Shown here: one piece after another, positions 54,371-63,476 of the stretch
How positions within the stretch are numbered: position 1 is the first letter of the stretch
Layout: every line of letters begins with the position of its first letter
Source of the DNA: Paludisphaera mucosa
Lineage (GTDB): Bacteria > Planctomycetota > Planctomycetia > Isosphaerales > Isosphaeraceae
DNA: 64,000 nucleotides
Assembly: GCF_029589435.1 (NCBI RefSeq)
Contig: NZ_JARRAG010000002.1
Coordinates: forward strand, 1,302,001 to 1,366,000
Direction: 5' to 3'
Program-made: the position numbers and the translations under genes
The notes under the pieces: model-generated
Seen by the model: the letters and a program-made list of their open reading frames with translations, nothing else
Told to the model about the DNA's origin: nothing
The model's database searches: none

Positions 54371-55524
54371 TCAACCCCGCTCCGTCAGCGCCCTCCTGGC
54401 GGCCAGGGCCCGCGCGAGCGCCTGGGCCGGGTCGGGATCCAGGACGGTGATGTGGCCCATCTTGCGGCCGGGCTTGGCGGTGCGCTTGCCGTAGAGGTGG
54501 AGCTTGACGCCGGGGTCGCCCAGGGCCTGGTCCCAGCGCGGCTCGCCGCCGGCCCAAAGGTCGCCCAGCAGGTTCACCATGGCGGCCGGCGAGGTCAGGT
54601 CGCACGAGCCCAGGGGCAGGCCGCAGAGGGCCCGCACCTGCTGCTCGAACTGGCTCGTGTACGCGGCCTCGATCGTCAGGTGGCCCGAGTTGTGGGGCCG
54701 GGGCGCGATCTCGTTGACGAGCAGCCGGCCGGCGGACGTCAGGAAGAACTCAACGCAAAGCACGCCGACGGCGCCGAGCGCCTGGGCCACGGCCAGGGCC
54801 GTGTCGTGGGCCTCCTGAGTCACGATCGGGCCGACGGCCGCGGGGGTCGTCGTGGTCGCCAGGATGTGCCGCTCGTGGTGGTTCAGGCCGACCGGGAACG
54901 CCACGGCCCGGCCGTCGCGGCCGCGCGCGACGACCACCGAGGCCTCGGCGGCGAACTCGACCCAGCCCTCGGCGACGCACGAGGTCCGCCCCAGGCTGCT
55001 CCAGGCGTTTTCGGCGTCGCCGTCGCGCTCGACGAGCACCTGCCCCTTGCCGTCGTAGCCCGAGTCCGACGTCTTGAGGATCAGCGGCGTCTTCAATTCG
55101 CGGACGGCCGTCGCCAGCTCGTCGGCGGTGCGGACCGGCCGCCAGGGGGCGTGGGGGATGCCGTGGCGGGCGAGGAACGTCTTCTCGCGGAGCCGATTCT
55201 GGCTCACCCAGAGCGTTCGCCAGCCCGGCCGGACGATCCGCCGCCGCGCCAGCCAGCGCAGGGCCGGGGCCGAGACGTTCTCGAACTCGACCGTCACGGC
55301 CAGCGCGCGGTCGGCCAGCGCCCGCAGCGCCGGCAGATGGTCGGGCGGGCCGAGGACCGTCCAGTCGGCGACCTGGGCGGCGGGGGTCTCGGCCGTCGCG
55401 CTGAGCACGCCGGCCTCGTAGCCCATCCGCTGGGCCGCCTGGATGAACATCCGCCCGAGCTGGCCGCTGCCGACGACCGCGATCGACGCCGGGGGATGCA
55501 AGACGCCGTCCGGCGCGTCGGCCG

Positions 55525-55528
<4 letters not shown>
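54371..55528 (-). CDS. purK: 5-(carboxyamino)imidazole ribonucleotide synthase
   Basis: This 385-residue ATP-grasp enzyme converts AIR, ATP and bicarbonate to N5-carboxy-AIR in purine synthesis. It opens [20 protein letters not shown], then [34 protein letters not shown] (ATP lysine and Gly loop), VCVEFF-type strand [40 protein letters not shown] and [10 protein letters not shown]. All key blocks are present. Its start overlaps the purE stop as ATGA, giving coupled translation. The gene order is MOSC, purE, purK. The protein acts in the cytoplasm. Confidence 0.97.
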
Positions 55529-56028
<500 letters not shown>

Positions 56029-56050
56029 GGGCTTCCCGCGGCTCTCCGCG

Positions 56051-56545
56051 TCACGCGTCGGGGCGTCGATCGGCCGCCGCGACGGGGTCGCCGACGCGGA
56101 TGACGCCGCCTTCGAGGACCTGCGCCCGCAGGCCGCCGCGGTCGGCGAGGGCCTTGCAGACGCCCGGTCGGGTCAGTTTCTCCAGGTGGTCGCAGGGGTC
56201 GCACAGGCGGATCCCCCGCAGCAGCACGGGGCCGACCCGGAACTCGCGGCCGACCAGGGGGTTGAGGGCCACGCCCCGGGTCAGGATGTTCCGCCGCGAC
56301 TCGATCGCGTCCAGCTCGATCCCGTCGCGGTTCACGGCCTCGACGGCCTCGGCCTCGATCAGGGTGACCTCGCGGTCGGGACCGTCCTTCCGCGCGGGAC
56401 GGCCCTCGCGGCGGAACTTGCGGTCGCCTTCCAGCCCGTGTTCGGCCACCGCGACGACCTCGCCCACCGATTGCATGGGCTTGCTGGGCGTCGGGCCGAC
56501 GAACAGGGCCGTGACCGAGGCGGACCCGGCTGGCGATTCGAGCAT
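56051..56545 (-). CDS. MOSC domain protein
   Basis: This 164-residue stand-alone MOSC protein is related to the carboxyl domain of molybdenum cofactor sulfurase. It has [60 protein letters not shown] and the conserved cysteine region [14 protein letters not shown]. Such proteins can act as molybdenum-enzyme partners or N-hydroxylated base reductase parts; the substrate is unknown. GGGAG precedes the ATG by 9 bases. It heads the purEK transcript, with no known functional link. Confidence 0.88.
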   Translation of the reverse strand: MLESPAGSASVTALFVGPTPSKPMQSVGEVVAVAEHGLEGDRKFRREGRPARKDGPDREVTLIEAEAVEAVNRDGIELDAIESRRNILTRGVALNPLVGREFRVGPVLLRGIRLCDPCDHLEKLTRPGVCKALADRGGLRAQVLEGGVIRVGDPVAAADRRPDA

Positions 56546-56763
56546 GGCGCGTCTCCCGGGTGGTGACGATCGACGTCGGCGTCGGGGGTCCCCCTCTTTT
56601 CGGACGTCCCGCCCCCCGTCTTCAACCTATTATCCGCCTCGGGCCCGCCGGTGCCCACCCTGTCTCGGGATGCGCCGCGGGTTTCGTGCGATTTGACCGG
56701 GCCGGCCGTCGCGGCGACAATGAGCCCCTTATCCAGGGCGAGGCCGATCAGGAGGTGCGACGG

Positions 56764-57891
56764 ATGACGGACCAGGGCGATCTGCGGGTCGGGGTCGTGG
56801 GCTGCGGGGGCTTCGGGCTCTACGCGCTGCAGCAGTACGTGCAGGTGCCGGGCGTGCGGCCGGTGGCGATGGCCGGCACGGCGCGCGAGGCCTCGATCGC
56901 CGCGGCGAAGCGGTTCGGCATCCCCGACGTCGAGTCCGTCGACTCCCTCCTGGCCCGCGACGACGTGGATCTCGTCTACATCGCCACGCCGCCGTTTTTG
57001 CACTTCCCCCAGGCGATGCAGGCGCTGCGAGCGGGCAAGCACGTCGTCTGCGAAAAGCCGCTGGCCATGACCGTCGAGCAGGCCGACGCGATGATCGCCG
57101 AGGCCAAACGCGGCGACCTGCTGCTGACGGCGAACCTCATGCAGCGCTACAACCCGGTGTACGACGCCGTCGCCACGCTGATCGCCGACCGGGTGCTCGG
57201 CGAGCCGATCCACGGGTTCTTCGAGAATTACGCGTCCGACGAGAACCTCGGCCCCGAGCACTGGTTTTGGGACCGGGCCAAGAGCGGCGGCATCTTCGTG
57301 GAGCACGGCGTCCACTTCTTCGATTTGCTCGCCGGCTGGCTCGGCGCGGGCGAGGTCGTCTCCGCCCAGCGCGGGATCCGCCCGGGCTCTTCGCCGCCGA
57401 TCGAGGAGCAGGTCCAGTGCGCCGTGAGGTACGCGGACGACGTGCTGATCAACTTCTACCATGGCTTCCACCAGCCCGGCCGGATGGATCGCCAGGAGCT
57501 GCGGCTGGTGTTCGAACGCGGCGACGTGACGCTCTACGGCTGGATCCCGACCGTCGTCAAGATCCACGCCGTCGCCGACGAGGCCCAGACCCGGGCGCTC
57601 GCCGGGCTCTTCCCCGGGGCGCGGATCGACTGCACGGCCAGCTACGCCCCCAAGGATCGCGCCTGCGCCGCCCGCCACAAGATGCTCGACGTCTACCAGA
57701 CGCTGGAGCTGTCCTGGGGCGAGGGCGTGGTGAAGTCGCACCGCTACGGCGAGTTGCTGCGGAGGATGATGGCCGATCAACTCGCCTGGATCCGGGATCG
57801 CTCGCACGTGCGGAAAGTGGCCGACTCCAACGGCCGCGACTCCCTGGTGCTCGCCTGCGAGGCCGACCGCCTGGCGCAGGCGTCGGCCTGA
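56764..57891 (+). CDS. Gfo/Idh/MocA family oxidoreductase, cytoplasmic
   Basis: This 375-residue oxidoreductase has no export signal. Rossmann part RVGVVGCGGFGLYALQQYV; EKP motif KHVVCEKPLAMTVEQADAMI; catalytic region KSGGIFVEHGVHFFDLLAGW with Glu, His, Asp. It probably oxidises or reduces a sugar or inositol with NAD(P); the substrate is unknown. The last 60 residues after AVEL-type strands form a helical tail. The ATG at 56764 has AGGAGG 8 bases ahead and is far better than upstream starts. It is divergent from the MOSC-purE-purK operon across 218 bases. Confidence 0.93.
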   Translation: MTDQGDLRVGVVGCGGFGLYALQQYVQVPGVRPVAMAGTAREASIAAAKRFGIPDVESVDSLLARDDVDLVYIATPPFLHFPQAMQALRAGKHVVCEKPLAMTVEQADAMIAEAKRGDLLLTANLMQRYNPVYDAVATLIADRVLGEPIHGFFENYASDENLGPEHWFWDRAKSGGIFVEHGVHFFDLLAGWLGAGEVVSAQRGIRPGSSPPIEEQVQCAVRYADDVLINFYHGFHQPGRMDRQELRLVFERGDVTLYGWIPTVVKIHAVADEAQTRALAGLFPGARIDCTASYAPKDRACAARHKMLDVYQTLELSWGEGVVKSHRYGELLRRMMADQLAWIRDRSHVRKVADSNGRDSLVLACEADRLAQASA

Positions 57892-57897
57892 GGGCCG

Positions 57898-58095
57898 TCA
57901 GGCCATCGGGCCGGGAGGCGAGGACGAGGGCGGGCTCATCGGCGTGGGCGAGCCGGGCGAGGGGTCGGGGTGGGCCGGGAACGGCGACCGCGGCTCCTCG
58001 GGCTTGGGCATGAAGGGGAAGTCGGGCGTGGGAGGCGGCGCGGGGGCCGGCTCGTTCGGGGTCGGGATCGCGTCGGGGACGGGCTTGTCCGGCAT
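57898..58095 (-). CDS. 65-residue proline-rich protein
   Basis: The ATG at 58095 has GGAGG 7 bases ahead. The product MPDKPVPDAIPTPNEPAPAP and onward is about one third proline with few charges and no helix or membrane segment. It is probably disordered. It follows the DUF2171 gene on the same strand with 71 bases between. Such proteins can be linkers or spore- or wall-associated; nothing further can be said. Confidence 0.62.
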   Translation of the reverse strand: MPDKPVPDAIPTPNEPAPAPPPTPDFPFMPKPEEPRSPFPAHPDPSPGSPTPMSPPSSSPPGPMA

Positions 58096-58166
58096 CGGAA
58101 ATCCTCCGAAAAAAGCAAGGCCGGGGACGAACCCCGGCCGGATGGTCGCGAGGCCCGGGCGGGCGG

Positions 58167-58451
58167 TCAGGCCGGCTGCCACTGGCTCTCGACTTCCTTG
58201 TGATCCACGTTCAGGTGGATGTGGTCGTGGACCTTGGCGACCCACGAGAGCGGGATGCGATGGTGCTGGCCGTCGGCGCTGTCGCGCTTGGTCAGCTTGA
58301 TGGAATCGCCCTCGACGTGATCGACCACGCCGACCTTGGTGCCGCAGGAGGCGTAGACCTCCATGTGCTCGCGGATGTCCGCGGGCGAGCCCGTCGGGCC
58401 CGTGCTTTCGTCCAGGGAGGCGCCCGACTTGTTGGGATGTTCGTCGTGCAT
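58167..58451 (-). CDS. DUF2171 family protein
   Basis: This 94-residue protein has the DUF2171 pattern IREHMEVYASCGTKVGVVDH, VEGDSIKLTKRDSADGQHHR and IPLSWVAKVHDHIHLNVD. It is a small beta-barrel (PRC-barrel-like) type domain without signal peptide. The amino 25 residues are a variable serine/threonine-rich head. Members are common in environmental bacteria and often linked to stress; the exact role is unknown. Confidence 0.86.
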   Translation of the reverse strand: MHDEHPNKSGASLDESTGPTGSPADIREHMEVYASCGTKVGVVDHVEGDSIKLTKRDSADGQHHRIPLSWVAKVHDHIHLNVDHKEVESQWQPA

Positions 58452-58632
58452 GTCGTCCTCGTGTACGTCGTGGAATGTCGTACCGCCCGGCGGCGGATCG
58501 TCCTGAGATTCCCTAACGCAAGAGGCGTGCCGGCCCGGCGGCGAATCGCGGAGGTCGCCGCGGGGCTACGGCGTCGATAAGCTGAGGGACGGACCTGGAC
58601 CGAGCACGCCTCGCTACACGACGGAGCGACCC

Positions 58633-59697
58633 ATGATCCTGACCCGGCGATTCGAGAAGCTCCTGCTCACGCCCGCCGACGTGAAGCCCTCGCGCGAGGA
58701 TTTCGAGGTCGTCGGCGCGTTCAACCCGGGGGTGATCCGGTTCGGGGACGAGGTCGTGATGCTCGTCCGGGTGGCCGAGCGGCCGCGCGAGGTGCGTCCG
58801 GGCTACACCGCCCTGCCCCGCTGGGACGTCGACGCCGGGCTGACCGTCGACTGGGTCGCCGACGACGAGCTGCGGCCGATCGACCCCCGCGTCGTCGAGG
58901 GCAAGGCCGACGGCCTGGTCCGGCTGACGTTCACCTCGCACCTGCAAGTCGTCCGCCTGGGCGACGGCCGATCCGTCGCCGCGACGACCGACGTCCGGTT
59001 CGTCCCCGAGGGACCGATGGAGGAGTTCGGCGTCGAGGACCCCCGGATCACGGAACTCGACGGCCGCTACTATTTCACGTACGTCTCCGTGTCGCGGCAC
59101 GGGGCGTCGACGTCGCTGGCCTCGACGTCCGACTTCCGATCGTTCGAGCGGCACGGCGTGATCTTCTGCTCGGAGAACAAGGACGTCGTGCTCTTCCCCG
59201 AGCGGATCGGCGGCGAATTCGCGGCGATCCACCGACCCAACCCGGCGACCCCGTTCAACCGCCCCGAGATGTGGATCGCCCGCTCGCCCGACCTGATCCA
59301 CTGGGGCCGCCACGCCCCCCTCCACGGCGGCGGCGGCTCGTGGGAGACCGGCCGCGTCGGCGCGGGGACGCCTCCCGTTCGGGTCGCCGACGGCTGGCTG
59401 GAGATCTACCACGGCAACCGTCGCCCCACGAAACCCGGCGAGGTCGGCGCCTATTCCACCGGGGTCCTCCTGCTCGACGCCGACGACCCCTCGCGCGTGC
59501 TCCGCCGCACCCCCGACTCGATCTTCGAGCCGACCGCCGACTTCGAGCGCAAGGGCTTCGTCTCCGACGTCGTCTTCCCCACCGCCCTCGTCGAGACCTC
59601 CGACGGCTATCTCGTCTACTACGGCGCCGCCGACTCCTCCTCGGCCGTCGTCGAGTTCCGCCGCGACGACGTGCTGGGGGCGCTGGTGGAGGTGTGA
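58633..59697 (+). CDS. GH130 family glycoside phosphorylase-type protein
   Basis: This 354-residue five-bladed propeller protein is of GH130. Key stretches are VVGAFNPGVIRFGDEVVML, RVAERPREVRPGYTALPRWD, EEFGVEDPRITELDGRYYFT with the catalytic Asp136, NKDVVLFPERIGGEFAAIHR and GAGTPPVRVADGWLEIYHGN. GH130 enzymes use phosphate to split beta-mannosides, releasing mannose 1-phosphate. Some members are hydrolases. A second, longer GH130 gene lies at 61892. The start ATG follows ACGGAGCG. The enzyme is cytoplasmic (no signal). Confidence 0.93.
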   Translation: MILTRRFEKLLLTPADVKPSREDFEVVGAFNPGVIRFGDEVVMLVRVAERPREVRPGYTALPRWDVDAGLTVDWVADDELRPIDPRVVEGKADGLVRLTFTSHLQVVRLGDGRSVAATTDVRFVPEGPMEEFGVEDPRITELDGRYYFTYVSVSRHGASTSLASTSDFRSFERHGVIFCSENKDVVLFPERIGGEFAAIHRPNPATPFNRPEMWIARSPDLIHWGRHAPLHGGGGSWETGRVGAGTPPVRVADGWLEIYHGNRRPTKPGEVGAYSTGVLLLDADDPSRVLRRTPDSIFEPTADFERKGFVSDVVFPTALVETSDGYLVYYGAADSSSAVVEFRRDDVLGALVEV

Positions 59698-59741
59698 AGC
59701 TCGGCGACCATCCCAACGGCGCGGAACTCCGGAGGGCGAGC

Positions 59742-60434
59742 ATGGGCAGGTGGCTGCCGGGCCTGGCGATCCTCATGGTGGTCGGCGGTTTCGGGCTGGT
59801 CGCGGTCGGGCCGGGGACGGCGGAGGGAGGCCGTTTCGCCATCCCCTCGGGCATGACGCTCTACACGGCCGGCTGGCTGCTCGGCGGCGTCCTCGCAGGC
59901 TGTCGGACGCGACGTCGGAACCGGTCCGAGCCGTGGTCGTCCGGCTCCGAAGGCGATGCTGCCAGGCCATTCGCGGCCGTTTCCCGCGCCCTGGCGGCGA
60001 GCAGCCGGACGGGCCTCGTCCTGATGCTCGTCGGCTCGTGGATCGCGCCGGCCGCGATCCGCGGGCTGCTCGGGATCCCGACGTTGCTGGCGGAGGCCGT
60101 CGCCTGCTTCATCGCCTCGACGGCGATCCGGCGGCCGGGGAACTTTGCGCCGGCGGTCGGGGCCGTCCTCCTCGTCGTGGGATGGCTGCTCGCCGCCTTG
60201 GCGGCGATGGAGGTCGCCCAGGTCGCCGGCGACGCCCGCGCCGGGGGAAGGGGCGTCCCGGCCCTCCTCCCCTTCGCGGTCGCGGCCCCGATCCTGGTCG
60301 GCGTCGGCTTCGGCCTTCACGCCGGGGCCGGCCGCCGCGATCGCCTGGGCCGGGCGGCGGTCGTCGTGGGCCTGCTCCTCGCCGTGGCCCTCCTGGCCGC
60401 GCTGACGCGGGGCTTCCCGCCCCGGAGCCTCTGA
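59742..60434 (+). CDS. Multi-pass membrane hypothetical protein
   Basis: This 230-residue protein has about six membrane helices (LAILMVVGGFGLVAVGPG; GMTLYTAGWLLGGVLAG; GLVLMLVGSWIAPAAIRGLL; VGAVLLVVGWLLAALAAM; LPFAVAAPILVGVGFGLHAG; VVVGLLLAVALLAALT). An arginine-rich loop follows the second helix. The ATG at 59742 has GGAGGG 6 bases ahead; a GTG at 59694 overlapping the GH130 stop would add 16 residues. Family unknown. It may be translated with the GH130 gene before it. Confidence 0.7.
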   Translation: MGRWLPGLAILMVVGGFGLVAVGPGTAEGGRFAIPSGMTLYTAGWLLGGVLAGCRTRRRNRSEPWSSGSEGDAARPFAAVSRALAASSRTGLVLMLVGSWIAPAAIRGLLGIPTLLAEAVACFIASTAIRRPGNFAPAVGAVLLVVGWLLAALAAMEVAQVAGDARAGGRGVPALLPFAVAAPILVGVGFGLHAGAGRRDRLGRAAVVVGLLLAVALLAALTRGFPPRSL

Positions 60435-60478
60435 CCTAACCCTTCGACCGTCAAGCGAATGGGAGCCGTTCGGACCAA

Positions 60479-60979
60479 ATGATGTGGGGCTTCCTGCGGA
60501 TCTTCGGCCTGGTGGGGCTGCCGTGCCTGGCGATCGCGGCTTGCTGGATTTGGGGGCCGATCGCTTCAGAGAAGAGGGCGCGTCCGTCCGTGGGGCGGCG
60601 TGCCGCGGCCACGGTGACGGCGCTCGTGTTCTGCTGGATTCTGCCCTTCGGGTCGGTCGTCCTCCCCGCCCTCGCCTGGCGGATCTGGAGACGACCCGTC
60701 GAGGCACCGAAGTCGCTCGCGGACCGCATGGCCTGGACGTGGTTCGCGCTGGGAATCGGCCTCATGCTCTCGATGTACGGTCTCGCGGCGACGCAGGAGG
60801 GCGACGGCGACTGGCGGCCCCGCGCGACGATCCGCCTCCACACGCGGATCTTCCTGGCCCTGGCCTCGATCTCGCTCGCCGGTCCCCTGGCGGCCTATCT
60901 GTGGAAGCGTCGCGAGGGGAGGAAGCGGATCGACGACCCGCTCGAAGCGCCGGTCGGAAGCCCGGGCGAGTCGACGTGA
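60479..60979 (+). CDS. Small membrane hypothetical protein
   Basis: This 166-residue protein has about four membrane helices (FLRIFGLVGLPCLAIAACWI; AAATVTALVFCWILPFGSVV; AWTWFALGIGLMLSMYGLAA; IFLALASISLAGPLAAYL) with short charged loops and a basic tail. GGGAG lies upstream of a double ATG. It follows the previous membrane gene by 44 bases, so the two may be one unit. No family recognised. Confidence 0.68.
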   Translation: MMWGFLRIFGLVGLPCLAIAACWIWGPIASEKRARPSVGRRAAATVTALVFCWILPFGSVVLPALAWRIWRRPVEAPKSLADRMAWTWFALGIGLMLSMYGLAATQEGDGDWRPRATIRLHTRIFLALASISLAGPLAAYLWKRREGRKRIDDPLEAPVGSPGEST

Positions 60980-60990
60980 TCTCGATCGAT

Positions 60991-61206
60991 TCAGGGCTTC
61001 GGACCCGGATCCGGCCGGTTCGCCGGGACCTCGGCGAGGGCGTCGCGGACGGTGCGGTGAGCCTCCTCGGCCTCCTGTTCCGTCTGGTTCTCGGCCTTCC
61101 AGAGCGTGAGGACTTCCGCGAGCGTGAGGTCGTTGCCGGGATCGGCGAGCTTGGCGTCGAGGAAGGCGCGGAAGGCGGCCAGGTCGTTGAGACGATCGGT
61201 CGGCAT
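60991..61206 (-). CDS. Orphan antitoxin-like protein, paralogue of the next antitoxin
   Basis: This 71-residue protein opens MPTDRLNDLAAFRAFLDAKL and continues DLTLAEVLTLWKAENQTEQE. It clearly resembles the opening of the antitoxin at 61575-61826 (MQTDRFNDPVAFRDFLDAKL; WELENQADRGE), but its carboxyl part is shorter and different and lacks the toxin-binding end RRKIRPLPPR. It lies 44 bases behind the damaged toxin gene on the same strand. AAAGG precedes the ATG. It may be a duplicated antitoxin that neutralises other ParE-like toxins, or a remnant. Confidence 0.68.
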   Translation of the reverse strand: MPTDRLNDLAAFRAFLDAKLADPGNDLTLAEVLTLWKAENQTEQEAEEAHRTVRDALAEVPANRPDPGPKP

Positions 61207-61250
61207 GAAGAGGGCCTTTCACGTTCGCGGCCGGCACGGCCTCGATTGGC

Positions 61251-61578
61251 TCAGGGTTCGACGTCCTCCGGCTCGACGGGGCCTTCCCTTGGCGCCCGGA
61301 CGGCGAGGACGACGACCGTGCCGCCCCGCACCACGAAGATCGCCCGGTGCTTCCGTTTGGGATGACTCCAGAACAGGATGTGCCGCAGGTCTTCGGGAAA
61401 GGCGTCGGCTTCGTAAGCCCGACCGCAAGACAGGGGGGAAGTCGCGGAGCCTCATCAGGGCTTGCTCGAAGCTGTCGTTGAGCCGCTCGGCGGCCCTGGT
61501 CGAGAATGCGGCGAACTCGGTCAGCCGGCGCTCCACGTCGGCCTCGGCGCCGTCGGTGAGGCGGACGTCGTAGGTCAT
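61251..61578 (-). pseudogene. ParE/RelE-type toxin, frameshifted at a homopolymer run
   Basis: The ATG at 61578 overlaps the antitoxin stop as ATGA. The frame gives MTYDVRLTDGAEADVERRLT, then FEQALMRLRDFP, where it reaches a run of six C on the coding strand (61433-61438). Reading on unshifted gives arginine-rich noise to a TGA at 61219. Removing one C gives a normal ParE end: LSCGRAYEADAFPEDLRHIL, FWSHPKRKHRAIFVVRGG, VVVLAVRAPREGP and a stop at 61251. So the gene is a ParE/RelE-family toxin (a gyrase- or ribosome-targeting fold) with a one-base insertion. It is inactivated, phase-variable or an assembly error. The antitoxin is intact. Confidence 0.8.
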
Positions 61579-61826
61579 CTCGGGGGGAGCGGACGGATCT
61601 TGCGTCGCATCCGCTCCACGAACTCGAAGGCGTCCACCGTCTTCCCGGCTTCGAGGCTCTCGAAGCCGCGTCGGACCGCTGCCAGGCTCTCGCCTCGATC
61701 GGCCTGGTTCTCCAACTCCCATTGGGCGAGGGCGTCGTGCAGCGTGAAATCCGGGGGGGCCCCGGCGAGCTTGGCGTCCAGGAAGTCCCGGAAGGCGACG
61801 GGGTCGTTGAAGCGGTCGGTCTGCAT
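61575..61826 (-). CDS. Antitoxin of a ParE/RelE-type toxin-antitoxin pair
   Basis: This 83-residue protein opens MQTDRFNDPVAFRDFLDAKL, then FTLHDALAQWELENQADRGE, and ends FEFVERMRRKIRPLPPR, a likely toxin-binding tail. Its stop overlaps the toxin start by 4 bases. The gene order (antitoxin first) and coupling are those of a type II module. It is neutral in look, not a classical ribbon-helix-helix opening, and its DNA-binding mode is unknown. A shorter paralogue lies at 60991-61206. Confidence 0.8.
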   Translation of the reverse strand: MQTDRFNDPVAFRDFLDAKLAGAPPDFTLHDALAQWELENQADRGESLAAVRRGFESLEAGKTVDAFEFVERMRRKIRPLPPR

Positions 61827-61891
61827 GGATCGTCCCCCTCTCTAATCCCAAGGATAGCATGAGCGCCGTCCCGAGGCGACCGCGTCGGGGC

Positions 61892-63391
61892 TCAGACCAT
61901 CGCCGCGATGACGTCGTCGACGGGGACGGTGGCGAAGGTGCTGGCGTAGTCGGACATGGCGTAGGGGATGATCAGAACCCCCTCGTGGACGAGCGCGCCG
62001 CAGGAGTAGACGACGTTGGGGACGTAGCCCTCGCGCTCGTTGGCGTTGGGCTCCAAAAGGGGCTCTTCGAGGCGGCCGATGAGCCGCGAGGGGTCGTCCT
62101 TGTCGAGCAGGAAGGCGCCCATGGCGTACTTGCGCATGGCGCCGACGCCGTGGGTGAGGACGAGCCAGCCGGCGTCGGTCTCGATGGGCGAGCCGCAGTT
62201 GCCGAGCTGGACGAACTCCCAGGCGTAGGTCGGCTTGGCGATCGGGACCTTGGTGTACCAGAAGTGGAGCATGTCCGAGTACATCAGGAAGATGTTCTCG
62301 TTGTCCTGCCGCGAGAGGGTGGCGTAGAGGCCGTTGACCTTGCGGGGGAAGATCGCCAGGCCCTTGTTGCGGACCTCCGGGCCGTTGAGGGTGCTGGCCT
62401 TGAAGCGGAGGAAGTCCTTGGTCTCGAGGATCTGGGGGAGGACGACCTTGCCGTCGAACGCGGTGTAGGTGGCGTAGTAGCTGGTCGAGCCGTCGTCCTC
62501 GCGGAACTCGACGAAGCGGGCGTCCTCGATGCCGTTGGTCTCGGTCGGCGACGACGGGAAGATGATCCGCTCGGAGACGTTGAGGTCGGGGTCGAAGGCG
62601 ACCTCGTAGTTGGCGCGGACGAGCGTCCGCATGCCCTGCGCCAGGGGCTCCAGCTCGTGGTGCCGCGGCCGGCTCAGGTTCAGGGCGCGGTCGATGGCCG
62701 CCTCGAGCTGCTCCAGCGTGAAGCGGTCGCCCAGGGTCTCGATCACCTGCTCGGCGAACGGGCCGTCGATCCGCAGCTCGACGAGCTTGCGCAGGAACAG
62801 GAACTTGTCGTACAGGGTGTTGGGGACGAGGTCGGGGGCCGTGACGAACCGGGTGGGCTCGTCCATGTGGATGCGGTGGGCCGCGTCGACGAGGCCGCTG
62901 CGGAAGGTGATCGAGGAGATGTGGCCCTCGCCGGTGGCCCGCAGGCTGATGATGAACCGCTTCGAGCCGTCGGGCACGCCCGACTGGTCCGGGGCCCAGA
63001 TCATCGACGGGTTGAAGAGGGCCGCCGACTCGAGCGCGTACTCCTGCGTGAAATACGCGCCGATGAGCAGCCGCCGGCCCTCGCCGATGGGCTGGTCGGT
63101 CAGGAGGAGGCGTCGGACGTTCTCGAACCGCTCCAGGAAGTACTGGCGGATCTTCTGGTGGCGGTCGCGGAACTCGCGCATGACCTCTTCGAGCTGGGCT
63201 TCGACCTGGGCCTCGGACAGGGCGCAGATCCGCCCCAGGATCCGCTCGACGCGATGGTCGTCGGCCGGCTGGAAGGGGCGGATCACGACGCGGCTGTTGT
63301 TGGGCCGCAGCACGATGCCCGTGCGTTCGACCTTCGGCGGGGTGCGGCTTCCCGAGACGTTGGGGCGGGCCGTGGTCGTAGTGACGTCCAT
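61892..63391 (-). CDS. Long GH130-type glycosidase/phosphorylase
   Basis: This 499-residue protein of the GH130 superfamily has a helical extension of about 200 residues at the amino end (VERILGRICALSEAQVEAQL; IRQYFLERFENVRRLLLTDQ). The propeller contains ESAALFNPSMIWAPDQSG, NGIEDARFVEFREDDGSTSY with the family Asp, VLPQILETKDFLRFKASTLN, KGLAIFPRKVNGLYATLSRQ and LGNCGSPIETDAGWLVLTHG. It probably phosphorolyses or hydrolyses mannosides in the cytoplasm. It follows the glycosyltransferase-associated gene by 85 bases on the same strand, so the two act on the same glycan. Confidence 0.9.
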   Translation of the reverse strand: MDVTTTTARPNVSGSRTPPKVERTGIVLRPNNSRVVIRPFQPADDHRVERILGRICALSEAQVEAQLEEVMREFRDRHQKIRQYFLERFENVRRLLLTDQPIGEGRRLLIGAYFTQEYALESAALFNPSMIWAPDQSGVPDGSKRFIISLRATGEGHISSITFRSGLVDAAHRIHMDEPTRFVTAPDLVPNTLYDKFLFLRKLVELRIDGPFAEQVIETLGDRFTLEQLEAAIDRALNLSRPRHHELEPLAQGMRTLVRANYEVAFDPDLNVSERIIFPSSPTETNGIEDARFVEFREDDGSTSYYATYTAFDGKVVLPQILETKDFLRFKASTLNGPEVRNKGLAIFPRKVNGLYATLSRQDNENIFLMYSDMLHFWYTKVPIAKPTYAWEFVQLGNCGSPIETDAGWLVLTHGVGAMRKYAMGAFLLDKDDPSRLIGRLEEPLLEPNANEREGYVPNVVYSCGALVHEGVLIIPYAMSDYASTFATVPVDDVIAAMV

Positions 63392-63476
63392 GCGGGGGAG
63401 ATCCTGAAACGTGGGGATGCGTTGCGACGTCCGCGGCGACGCGGGGGTCGGAGGCTCGGGCTCCGGTCGGGTCGGG

